A stretch of 64,000 nucleotides of DNA, from contig NC_081815.1 in the NCBI RefSeq assembly GCF_030704535.1, positions 7,016,501 to 7,080,500 on the forward strand, written 5' to 3'. The translations under genes and the position numbers were made by a program. A model generated the notes under the pieces. That model saw nothing but the letters and a program-made list of their open reading frames with translations. It was not told the DNA's origin and did not search any database. This document shows, one piece after another, positions 28,174-39,046 of the stretch; position 1 is the stretch's first letter; each line of letters begins with the position of its first letter. Source of the DNA: Vitis vinifera (Eukaryota > Streptophyta > Magnoliopsida > Vitales > Vitaceae).

Positions 28174-30030
28174 TTTTTTTTTTTGATAGGAAACGACAAA
28201 GGAATATATTGATAAAAAGAAGGTACAAAAGAAGGATGAGGAATCCTCCCAGCAAAGAAAAAACAAGACTACAAGAAATCAAATATAAGAAAGTACAAAA
28301 AGAGAAAAGACACTCTAGTTACACGCCGCTAACCAATCAAGTTGTAGCATGTTAAGAGGAATCCCCTTAAAAACCTTAGAACAAAAAGCCCAAAAAGAGG
28401 TAAGAAAACAAATAGAATCCCAAAGATACTCAGAATTCCTTGCTTTGTCCTCGAAAATCCTTGCATTTCTTTCCCGCCACACCACCCACATTAAAGCGAT
28501 GCACGCGTTTTGCCATAAAACAATCCCTCTCTTGGAAAATCCAAAACCATTAAAATTACTAGATAACATGTCAGAGATGCTCCTTGGGGAAACCCAATCC
28601 ATCTTTGCTGATTGAAATAATCTGTGCCACAACCCTATCGTCAAAGAGCAATGAAGGAAGAGGTGATCTACTGTTTCTCCATGCTTCATGCACAACTTAC
28701 ATATGTCAGGGCTAAGTGCTTTGTAGGGTCTTCTCAATTGTAGCAAGTCATTAGTATTAACCTTCTTGTGAGCCACCAACCAGACAAAGGACTTGACTTT
28801 AAAAGGGACTTGAGCATTCCAGACAAACTTGGTAGGGAAAATTGGAGGCGACTTAGAATATTGGGATAAGGCCAGAAAGAAAGATTTGACTGTGAAAAGA
28901 CCTGAAGGAGATAAGGACCAAGATCTCTTATCTGGAACCGAAGATGAAATGTGTAGACGATCAAAAGACTGCATGAGGCCCTCTAGATCTTCTATCTCAG
29001 AATCAGAAAGATTTCGGCGAAAAGTGAAATTCCAAGAGAAAGGGCGGGTATAACCAAGAATTGATGAAATAGGAGCATTTTTATCCGTGACTACTCTAAG
29101 TAATCTTGGATATTGGACACCCAAAGGTTGTTCCCCCCACCACAAGTCATCCCAGAACCGAATTCTATCCCCATTACCTACCACAAACCGAGTAAACTTG
29201 GAAAACTCTTGGTAGACTAGAGCAATGGCCTTCCAAGGACAACGATGAGACCATCTAACTATGTTGTTGACATCCCAACCATTGGAGTGTGATCCATAAA
29301 TGCTTAAAATCACCTGATGCCATAGAGCAGAACCCTCTCTAGGATATCTCCACATCCACTTCCCTAAAAGAGCGACATTCCTTATAGATATCTTTCCAAA
29401 ACCCAATCCCCCTCTCGATTTCGGCTTACACACCACGTCCCAATTAACCAAATGGTCTCTTTTGCCTTCCCCTACGCCTGACCATAAAAAATCTCTTTGC
29501 ATTCTCTCAATTTTTGCTGCCACAGAGGCGGGAATCTTAAACAAGGAGAGAAAATAACAAGGCATTTGGGTGAGACAAGATTGAAAGAGTGCTCTTTATA
29601 AGAACTAGTCTTCCTCCTTTAGGAAGGTAATGTTTTTCCAAGCAGCCAATTTCCTTTTAAATCTCTCCTCAATTGAGTCCCATACACCACAATGCTTATT
29701 AAGGGCCCCAAGGGGTAAACCTAGGTAAGAAGTAGGAAGCTTTCCTACTTTGCATCCAAAAAGAGAAGTTGCTCTATTTACATCCTCTGTCTCCCCTATT
29801 GGAATAATTTCACTTTTTTTTAAATTTATTTTCAATATTTCAAATATTTCAGCCTGACACCAATTTGAAACAAATGACAATCTATTTCCAATATTTCAGC
29901 AGCTCTACATCATCCTTGCAAAAAAGAAGGGTATCATCGGCAAACACAAGGTGTGAAACTTGATTCTCCTCTCCCTTGATGAACCCCACAAAAATTGATG
30001 GTTTAGGCAGAAGCATTCAACACAATAAAT
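28174..30030 (-). mobile_element. L1-type LINE (D), longest RT fragment in the window
   Basis: Starts with poly-T and GATAGGAAACGACAAAGGAATATATTG, the reversed 3' tail. The minus strand keeps a 416-aa open frame (29565-28315) covering the end of the RT and the zf-RVT domain: MPCYFLSLFKIPASVAAKIERMQRDFLWSG, then CKPKSRGGLGFGKI, KFVWNAQVPFKVKSFVWLV and CKLCMKHGETVDHLFLHC. Upstream (29880-29605) an RT piece reads KSEIIPIGE and LPTSYLGLPLGA, and the catalytic FADD block (VSHLVFADDTLLFCKDD) is in a shifted frame near 29970-29920. It is 5'-truncated, with at least two frame breaks. It is the best preserved LINE here and probably among the youngest. Confidence 0.85.
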
Positions 30031-31344
30031 GTTTAATCAAAACAAACTAGGAAGGTTGACAAAAGCTGTGTTTATCTTAACTTGGAGAGTTCAAAACCTA
30101 TTTCCAATCCCATATGAAGGAAATGCAAGAAAGCTCTGTCTCAACATCTAGTTGTAGCACTCAGACAACTCAAACAATAAGCTCAAGGAACATCAATGGA
30201 ATACTAGTACAATATTTCTGCAGTTACTGCAGTTGTTCAATAAAAAAATGCTGACTTACTATGGTGTACTGCAGTAAAGATGACAGGCAGAGGTGTTTGC
30301 TTAAAGATTTTTACTGGTCTTGGGACTTTTTCTTTGTTGCTTCATATTGCTTTACTGCCTGCAATACATACATGATAAACCTCAGTTTGGATATGAGCTT
30401 TTGATTAAGCAACAGAACTCTGTGATACTAGTAAATATGATAAAAGGCCATGCCTTGTAGCTCACACTATAACTCTGTACCTTTGCCTTTCCAAGGGTCA
30501 TAATAATAGGTTTCTTTAAAGTAATAAAAATTATACTTCTCAGAAAAAAAAGTGTCACTCCACATGCATTGGAAATGAGACCAAAATAGAAAAGAATGAA
30601 TAATGACATGTTTAAAGATGCAACAAATAGAAAGTACAGCTCCTAAAGTTAGAATTTCACAATTTATGACCTCCAAAAGCACTAGTTATAAATTTCAATA
30701 AAATCTTCATCTCTGCCTTATGTAGCAATAGCAAACAAGCTATGCAACCAATGTTTTTTTTTTCTTTTTGTAGATATTAGCATAGAACATATATTGAAAA
30801 TTGTAAACATCGAAGGCAAGTAACTGAGCAGTACAATTTACGTCTAGGCATCAAGAAACAGAAAGAAAAAAGGAAAAACATATTAATCTCCACTCAAACT
30901 GTCACTGAACTCCAAGAAAGGTCATCTACTGACTGATCGACCTTCGCCCAGATAAATAAGAATCTCGACATATTTTCCTTCCAGTTTCCACGCCAATTTT
31001 CCAGTGAAACTTCTATTATTTGTGTTCCTTCCAAGTGCACCAAGACAACATAAAGGTTTCGTCCTCTGCACTTTCCTTCTTCTGTCAACAAACTTTCCAA
31101 GCCAACCAAATAGAGCCGGACTCATGGCACATGTACAAACACACCAAAGTCACACCTCAAGGAGGGTTAAACTCATAACCCATAAATTGCTAGCCATTTT
31201 ATAATGAAAAAGGAATTGATCAGCACTCTCCCCATCCCCATTATACACACAGCACCATTTTGGGATGTTCTTACCAACTGGCCAGTGGTTAAAATCATCT
31301 CCCATATGCTGTTGGTGCTACAAGTATCACAGATTTCTTTTCCT
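30031..31344. other. Unassigned DNA with one possible terminal exon
   Basis: Mostly non-coding. A possible 48-nt terminal exon lies on the minus strand at 30358-30311 (see the putative small gene). A poly-T run followed by GTAGATATTAGCATAG at about 30752-30785 resembles the LINE 3' tail but has no clear boundaries. Short open frames at 30894-31125 have no recognised family. Confidence 0.4.
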
Positions 31345-34300
31345 CAGGAAGTTGAAAAGATCTATGACCATGTGGATTTGGGTTTTTTCAACCATGCTCT
31401 TGATAGAAAGGGTTTTAATACTAGATAGAGATCATGAATGAGGGGATGTTTGTCCTCAACAAGTTTTTCAGTTTTAGTGAATGAAAATGCCAAGGGATGC
31501 TTTAAAGCAACCATAGGCTTAAGGCAAGGAGATCCTCTTTCTCCTTTACTTTTCACCAATTGCAATAGATGTTTTAAGCAGAATGCTAGTTAGAGCAGAG
31601 GATTGTGATATTCTTAGAAGGCTCTCTAGTGAGGAGAAGCAGAACTAGGGTGTCTCATTTGCAATTTGCAAACAACACTATCTTCTTTTCTAATGCTAGA
31701 GATGAAGAGTTGCAAAATTTTAAGATCATTTTGTTGATTTTTGGCTATATTTCAAGACGTAAGATCAATCTAAACAAGAGCACTATGTTAAGAATTTTTT
31801 TTTTTTTATAAGTAAACAAAGAAAATATATTAAAAGCGCTTGAAAAAGGCACACAAAGTACACAAAGAGGGCACTATGTTAAGAATTAATATGAGTCACG
31901 ATCGAGTTGCTACGTTGGCTTCCATGTTAGAATGCAAAGTTTCCAACTAGCCTTTAGTCTATTTGAGTCTTCCACTAGGAAGGAATCCCAAGGCTCAAGT
32001 CTTTTGGGACCCAGTCATAGACAAAATTTCAAGGAGACTACATGGATGGAAAAATGCCTTTTTGTCCTTAAGTGGAAGAATAACTCTAATTCAGTCTTGC
32101 TTATCTCACATCCCTAGCTATTTCCTCCCGTTATACAAGATTCCTTCTTCAGTGGCAACAAAGCTTGAGAAAATGCAAAGGAATTTTCTTTAGTTAAGGT
32201 TTATGGGGGAAAGAGAGATCATCTCATTAGTTGGATCAAGTGTACAAGCCTAAGGAGGAAGGAGGGTTGGGTTTGGGAGCATTTCTTTGAGAAATAGGGT
32301 CTTTTTAAGGAAGTGGTTGTGACAGTTTCCAGTGGAGTGCACTACTCTTTGGCACAAGGTTATCTTGAGAAACTATGAAAAGCATCCAAAAGGTTAGGAC
32401 ACAAACATTTTAGTTAGGTGGTCAGATTGTTGCCCTTGGAAGGCCATTTCTCAGGTCTTCCATGACTTCTCTAATCATACCATATTTTGAAGGAAAATGG
32501 GACAAAAATCTTATTATAGGAAGACTTACAAAAGAGGACTCAATCTTTGGCTTTGCAATTTCTGAGTCTTATAGAGTTTCATCAATTTGAAATTCCCCTA
32601 TTTCATCTATCCTAAAACTCTCTCCCTCTTTTTCTTGGAATTTTAACTTTCAGTGAAATCTCACTAATTCAAAAATAGAGGATCTTGAAATATTCATATC
32701 CATTCTCAATAGTTTTAACCTATCACCATCATCCTCAAATGTGAGACATTGGTCTTTTTCATCTTCTAGCTTATTTTCGATTAAAAAAATAAATAAAATT
32801 CTGGCCTTATCAAAGCAATCAACTTTAGTTCTCTTCACTCCTGCTAATTTTATTTGGAAATCAAAGGCCCTATCAAAGGTCAAGGTCTTTGCTTGGTGAG
32901 TGGCCAATAAGAAGGCTAATACCAATGACGTGTTTCAAATGAGAAGACCTTTCAAATTCCTTAGTCTAGATTGTTAAACTCTATGTATGGGCAATAGAGA
33001 ATGAATAGATCACCTTTTTTTATACTATCTGATGACTATGAAGTTATGGCTAGTAAAGCAAGCTTTTTAAAACTATGCTTGAACATATCCCCAAATTGGC
33101 CTAAAGTCCTTAAGCTTCTCCACTCCCGGTTTCTTTGTCACTAACATAATGAATGAAGTGTTCAAAATTCTGAAGTCCCAGTTGCATGGGACATTCAAAG
33201 CTCCATAACCTCTCTTTTCACTACTTCCCAATCTGAATCATACTAGCAAAAAGTTATTCACAACCTAATTAATCCTCAAGCTTTATCCCCATTCACATCT
33301 TTATGAGCTCCTTACACCTCCTTAACATCAATAGTGTTGAGCTGTAAATAGAATAAGAGAATTATTTTCCTATTATGTTAGTTTCCTATTTCTGTAAATA
33401 GATAGTTTTATGATTTAGGAATAAGTTAGTTTCCTATTATGTCTCTTGTTTCCTATTTCTTCTCTTGTAATCTCCTATATAAACTGTGTATAGTCAATCT
33501 AATAGACATAACTTATTATTTTTTATCCCATATTTCGTGTCATGGTATCAAAGTTGTAGGTTTTTAAGACCTAGGCATCATTTTGGCCTTCATCGCCATT
33601 TTTCTGGCCTTCATAGCTGAATTTTTTTTTTATTCACGTGTTCTTTACAAACCTACTGGAACTTCTTCTTTGGCTCTTTCAAGTACACCTTCACTCTCTT
33701 TTTGCATAAATGTCTCACACAGGGTTTATGATGACTCTTGGATAATAGACTCTAGTGCCACAGACCATATGACCTCCAAATCTAAACTTTTCTATACTTG
33801 TACCACCCGAAGCCTAAGTAACAAGAAAATTGCAGTGGCCAATGGCTCTTTAGCTATCGTTGTAGGTTTTGGAGACATATACATCACACCTATCCTTATT
33901 CTTAAAAATGTCCTCCATGTACCAAAATTGTCGATCAACCTTGTTTCCATTCAAAAGCTTACCCATACTCTTAAATGTTATGCTATTTTTTTCCCTTCTT
34001 ATTGTGTTTTTCAGGAACAAGGCTCGGGGAGGAGGATTGGACTTACTAAGGAAAGGAGAGGTCTTTACCACCTTAAATCATCTCAGAAAACTAGTAATAA
34101 TTTGTCGTTATCTTTTCTCAGTTCCTCAAATAAAGATACCATTTGGTTGTATCACCTACGTCTAGGTCATCCATCTTTTAGGGTTTTAAAGGTCATGTTT
34201 CCTCATTTGTTCCAAGGATTAGATATTTCTGAGTTTCATTGCGAAACTTGTGAATTGGCAAAACATACTTGTGTATCTTTTCCTATTAGTAATAAAAGAA

Positions 34301-37300
34301 GTTCTCATCCTTTTCATTTGATTCATAGTGACATATGGGGTCCTTCAACTATACCTAATGTTTTTGGGGCTCGTTGGTTTGTATCCTTAATTGATGACTG
34401 CACTCGGGTTACATGGATCTTTCTTCTTAAACAAAAATCTGATGTTAGCATCGTTATACCTAATTTCCACTCAATGGCTCAAAACCAATTTGGGGTTAAA
34501 ATAAAAAGCTTTAGAACAGACAATGCTAGAGATTACTTCAACCAGATTTTGTCACCCTATTTTCAATCACAGGGCATTCTCCATGACTCATCATGTGTTA
34601 ACACGCCCCAACAAAATGGGGTAGCCGAAAGGAAAAATGGGCATTTACTCAACACAATCCGAGCCTTACTCTTTCAAGGGAATGTTCCTAAGTCCTATTG
34701 GGGGGAAGTTGTTCTTACTGCCACATACATGATAAATAGAATTCCCTCACGAGTGTTAGACAACAAAAGCCCCGTAGAGATACTTAAGAGTTTCTATCAA
34801 CACTTCAGAACCTCAAATAGGCTCACTCCTAGGGTATTTGGGTGCACTGCATTTGTTCATGTCCACAGCCAACATAGAGACAAGCTAGACCCCCGAGTCA
34901 TAAAATGTGTCTTCCTTGGTTACTCATCCACTCAAAAAGGATACAAGTGTTACAATCCCTCAGCCAGAAAATTTTACATCTCTACAGATGTCACATTCAC
35001 AGAAAATAAACATTTTTTCCCCAAGTCCTCTCTTTAGGAGGAGATTTCAATGATGGAAGATAGTCCTTGTGAGTCTTTTGAACCTCTTGACTTTCCTCAT
35101 GTCTCAACCCATAGTGATAAAGAACCTGAGTCATCCCCTATTCCAGCCAGTGTCACTGGCAATTTTCCACAATTTCCTAAGTTGTATTCAAGGGAAAAGG
35201 TCATTCCAGAACAAAAGCAGGTCCAAGAATCCAACTTAGACCCTGGGAATGAAATCACGGTAAGATCAGACCACCTTTACATACACAACCTGGTGAAACT
35301 TCCACTAACTCAACAGACAACCTAGACCTAGACCTAGACCTTCCCATTGCTGTCAGAAAAGGCACAAGAGAATGCAAAAACTGACCACTCTATCCACTAT
35401 CACACTATGTGTCTCTTAAGCATCTATCACCAACCCACAACAATTTTATTGTGAGTCTAAACACCACTATCATCCCTAACACTGTTTCTGAGGCATTGAC
35501 AAAAAGGGAATGGAAGGATGCTATGAGAGAGGAGATGAGTGCATTAGAAAAGAATAAAACATGGGAGATTGTTGAAAGACCGAAAGGGAAAAACATTGTT
35601 GATTGCAAGTGGATTTTCACACTGAAATATAAGGCTGATGGATCTCTTGAGAGACATAAAGCAAGATTGGTAGCCAAATGGTACACTCAAACTTATGGAG
35701 TTGATTATCAGGAGACTTTTACTCCAATTGCAAAAAATGAATACTATAAGAATCCTGCTATCACTGGTTGCCCACTACAATTGGCAACTCCTACAGTATG
35801 ATGTTAAGAATGCATTTCTTCATGGTGATTTAGATGAAGAGATTTACATGAACATCCCACCGAGATTTGAGGGAAACACAGGTAACAAGGTGTGCAAACT
35901 GAAAAAGGCCCTTTTATGGGCTAAAACAATCTCCTAGGGCTTGGTTTGGGAGATTTGCAAAAGTCACAAAAGAGTCTAGGTACAAACAAAGCCAAGGTGA
36001 CCACACTCTCTTCATTAAGCACTCGGCTACAAGGGGAGTAACTGCTCTTCTAGTCTATGTTGACGATATCATAGTGACAGGAAATGATGAAAGTGAAAAG
36101 CATGAAGTGAAGCAGAGATTAGCAACAGAGTTTGAGATGAAGGAACTAGGGAAACTGAAGTACTTCCTCGGTATTGAGGTGACATATTCCACACAAGGGA
36201 TCTTCATCTCTCAACAAAAGTATGTGACTAATTTATTGGCAGAAACAGGGAAGATCGGGTGTAAACCAGTCTCTACCCCAATGGATCCAAACCACAAGTT
36301 GGGAGAAGCTAAAGAAGAACCAGTGGTGGATAAAAGAATGTACCAGATGTTGGTTGGTAGGCTCTTATACCTTGCTCACACTCGGCCAGACATCGCCTAC
36401 TCGGTGAGCGTGATCAGTCAATTCATGCATGATCTAAGAGAGCCTCATCTTCAAGCTGCTTACAGGGTGCTGCATTACTTGAAAGGCAACCCCGGGAAAG
36501 GAATTTTGTTCAAGAAGAACAATACTTTTGCTTTCGAAGCATACACCGACGTTGACTATGCAAGTTCCCTAGTGGATCGAAGATCAACTACAGGGTATTG
36601 TACTTTTCTTGGAGGTAATCTGGTAACATGGAGAAGTAAAAAACAGAATGTGGTAGCAAGGTCGTCTATAGAATCAGAGTTTAGGGTCATTACTCAAGGG
36701 TTATGTGAACTACTTTGGCTGAAGATTATTCTAGATGATTGGAGAATCAAGTGGGATGGTCCTATGAAGCTCTATTGTAACAACAAGTCAGCTATCAATA
36801 TTACTCATAACCCTATACAACACGATAGGACAAAACATATTGAGATTGATAGGCATTTCATCAACGAAAAGTTTGAGGAAGGAGTAGTGTGTATGTCCTA
36901 TGTTCCATTAGAACATCAATTAGCTGATATCCTAACAAAAGGGCTGAACAATTCAATGTTTCACGATCTTGTATTCAAGTTGGGAATGGAAGACATTTAT
37001 TCCTCAACTTGAGGGGGAGTGTTGAGCTGTAAATAGAATAGGAGAATTATTTTCCTATTATGTTAGTTTTCTATTTCTGTAAATAGATAGTTTTATTAGT
37101 TTCTTATTTCTATAAATAGATAGTTTTATAATTTAAGAATAAGTTAGTTTCTTATTATGTCTCTTGTTTCCTATTTCTTCTCTTGTAATCTCCTATATAA
37201 ACTATGTGTATAGTCAATCTAATAGACAGAACTTATTATTTTTCATCCCATGTTTCATGTCAAATAGCTCTCACAACCTACACTCTACTGATTGTGTCTA

Positions 37301-39046
37301 AAGAACTAACCTCCAAACCATTTAGATTTGGTCTCCATAATACAATGTCAAATGTCAATGGACAATGTATGGAAGAATGGTGTGACTCCACCAGTTCCAA
37401 TCTCTTCTTCAATATTCCTTCACATTGTGTCGCCCTTCAATCTACCTATGTGGTTAAATCTTCAAAGCACATTAGCTAGCTAGCAAAAAAACCTCATGTT
37501 TCCATTCCCATACTTTAGCCAAATCACCCCATATTTTTATCACCAACAGATTACTTCCATCTCCATCAATCAACAATATTCCTCACCATGCTCATTTCCA
37601 AACCCCGCGTACACCTCCAACAACCCCTTATCCTTTTCTTTTATGCACTCTCTGGCCCTTCCCTAATTTTTTTCCAATGGTCTTGCCTTTCTAGTTGCAA
37701 TATCTAAGAACATTTTTAAGTGTTACATTCTCTTTGCCCATTTAAGCAATGAAACTTCCATATTAAATCTTCATGTTCTCCTAAAGTCTTCCACTTTCAA
37801 ACTCATACTCTCCACATAATTCAAATCTAAAGGGGCATTTTCCCCTTCCCAATCCACTGATATGCAACAAAAGCAGATATTGAAACAAATGTCCAGGAAG
37901 AATGAGCTCAAACACATCCCCATGATGTTCCTCCCACCATCACTACCATCAATTTGGACATGCACTGCCTTCGTTGGTAGCTGACCTATATGGATTTTCC
38001 TCCTTCCACAAGCAAATCAACAAACCCATAGGTAGCAATAAAGTCTGAAAACCTCCTAACAGTTGCAGAAGTTGGAAGTTCTGTCACAATTATGTTTCTC
38101 AAAAGAGGGCCCAACTGTGTTAAAACACCACCTAGTAGATCAAAGATACTCCCTTGAGCCCCTCATGCAGACTTGCACCTAGTCCTCCCAGAAATACCCT
38201 CTTTCCCACCCATCTACTGGTCCATACATGATACACCCATTTTACCACCCAGACAAGACAAATCCCCACATTTCTGAACTTGCATAACAATAAAAAGGCT
38301 CCCACCTGTATTCCTAATGAATCCACAACCCCTTTGCCCCACGTTAGAAAATAGAACCACAGTCCCATGAGCTTCCAGTACCCACCAGTCAATATATGAA
38401 CTCAGACAGGAAGATGAATCTATTTTTCTGTTTGAGACCAACACGAATTCAGAACCAGTAAACCTCATTGGCAAATTTACAATCCCTACATGGTAGAAGC
38501 ACAAAACAAGGGTTTATAAAATAACACTAGAAAATGTTTTCGAGAACAAGAAAATCAGCTTAAATAATCTAAAGCAAATCCCAATTTTATATAGAACCTG
38601 TGGAAAATGCTGTTTTATTTTACAAAATCATTCCTCAAAGCAGAAATAGGAAGATTTGAGAAAATAATGATGTATACTTAATAAAAATCTGGCTAACATC
38701 ATCCTTGATCTCAATGAAACTGGAACCTATTTCTTTCCTCAATGTATTGTTGCACAGTTTTGCACATGTCATATGAAACAGATGGGGTTTACAACATCAT
38801 ACACTCTGCCAAAATTTCTAGGGTTTTATAATTTTTAGTGGGTAAAAAAAGTCAAATGAAACCATCTCCAACACTCGTTTGGAACAAATTTGACAGCACA
38901 AACATGAAGGAGTCATAGTTGCTTACCTGGTTTGCATCCAGAATTTGGGAAGAAGAGACAGCTAAGAATGATAGAGACAACAACCCAGGCCTCTTGTACA
39001 TATCTTCTTCTGAGTCTGACACACGTATATCAGCAGTCACCTTCAT
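30311..39046 (-). CDS. Putative small unknown gene, two candidate exons split by an 8.6 kb TE-filled intron
   Basis: The candidate first exon (39046-38927, 120 nt, 40 codons) starts [18 protein letters not shown], continues into a hydrophobic [15 protein letters not shown] stretch that could be a membrane segment, and ends at a consensus donor CAG|GTAAGC. The candidate last exon (30358-30311, 48 nt) follows TATTGCAG| and reads [15 protein letters not shown] before a stop. Both are in phase 0, so they would join to a 55-residue protein; further exons may lie between. The intervening DNA contains LINE E, a Copia element and other repeats, all explainable as intron insertions. I recognise no family. 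The exon joining is inference; the first exon alone is more credible than the pairing. Confidence 0.3.
31345..33075 (+). mobile_element. 5'-truncated L1-type LINE (E)
   Basis: The plus strand carries a broken RT starting near [18 protein letters not shown] (31349-31400). It continues with [14 protein letters not shown] at about 31520, [11 protein letters not shown] at about 31660 (catalytic Asp pair altered), a [31 protein letters not shown] block at 31967-32060, and a zf-RVT-like end near 33000. Many frameshifts and stops. A 74-bp micro-insertion with a 17-bp target duplication interrupts it at 31797-31870. Confidence 0.75.
31797..31870 (-). mobile_element. 74-bp LINE-tail insertion with 17-bp target duplication
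   Basis: Poly-T followed by ATAAGTAAACAAAGAAAATATATT and about 40 more bases of LINE 3' sequence, on the minus strand. It is flanked by perfect copies of GCACTATGTTAAGAATT at 31780-31796 and 31871-31887. It lies inside LINE E and so is younger than it. Confidence 0.85.
33335..33542 (+). repeat. 5' LTR of Copia element 1 (208 bp)
   Basis: Starts TGTTGAGC and ends CGTGTCA. A promoter-like CTCCTATATAAAC lies near 33471-33483. Followed at once by the primer-binding site. Confidence 0.9.
33583..35037 (+). pseudogene. Copia element 1 protease-integrase open frame (484 aa)
   Basis: The uninterrupted frame has an aspartic protease motif, [11 protein letters not shown], where most Copia elements have DSG-A. 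A GAG-pre-integrase block follows ([19 protein letters not shown], the zinc HHCC region). The integrase core shows its acidic residues in IHSDIWGPS and FRTDNARDY and in the [13 protein letters not shown] block. It ends at a TAG directly after FFPKSSL, where polyprotein normally continues into the RT. The first 50 residues are not Gag, and no zinc knuckle is present. Confidence 0.9.
35050..37012 (+). pseudogene. Copia element 1 reverse transcriptase-RNase H, frameshifted
   Basis: RT opens near 35490 ([21 protein letters not shown]). It shifts frame in an A-run near 35730 and again in a T-run near 35915, then runs open from about 35940. The catalytic YVDD is intact ([14 protein letters not shown], about 36052-36090). 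RNase H follows in the 36074-37012 frame ([36 protein letters not shown]). Single-base changes in homopolymers account for two of the breaks. Confidence 0.88.
37020..37262 (+). repeat. 3' LTR of Copia element 1 (243 bp)
   Basis: Same ends as the 5' LTR but 35 bp longer, because a segment around TAGTTTCTTATTTCTATAAATAG (about 37090-37125) is tandemly duplicated. Several base differences from the 5' LTR show that this insertion is older than Copia element 2. Confidence 0.9.
37263..38510. other. Unassigned repeat-like DNA
   Basis: Minus-strand open frames at 38504-38214 and 38392-38132 are overlapping fragments rich in Trp, Gly and Val (for example [18 protein letters not shown]). They could be a decayed LINE ORF1, but I cannot confirm any family. 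The 5' part continues the DNA that lay to the left of Copia element 1. Confidence 0.35.

Larger units (their letters stand above)
33335..37262 (+). mobile_element. Copia-type LTR retrotransposon 1, lacking gag
   Basis: Two LTRs (33335-33542 and 37020-37262) flank an internal region, and a perfect 5-bp target duplication AATAG lies at 33330-33334 and 37263-37267. A tRNA-Met-like primer-binding site, TGGTATCAAAG, follows the 5' LTR directly, and a polypurine tract, GAGGGGGAG, precedes the 3' LTR. The internal order protease-integrase-RT-RNase H defines Copia. Gag and its zinc knuckle are missing: only about 200 bases separate the primer site from the protease. Pol has frame breaks near 35250-35300, 35730 and 35915 and a stop after the integrase, so the element is not autonomous. 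Confidence 0.93.
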
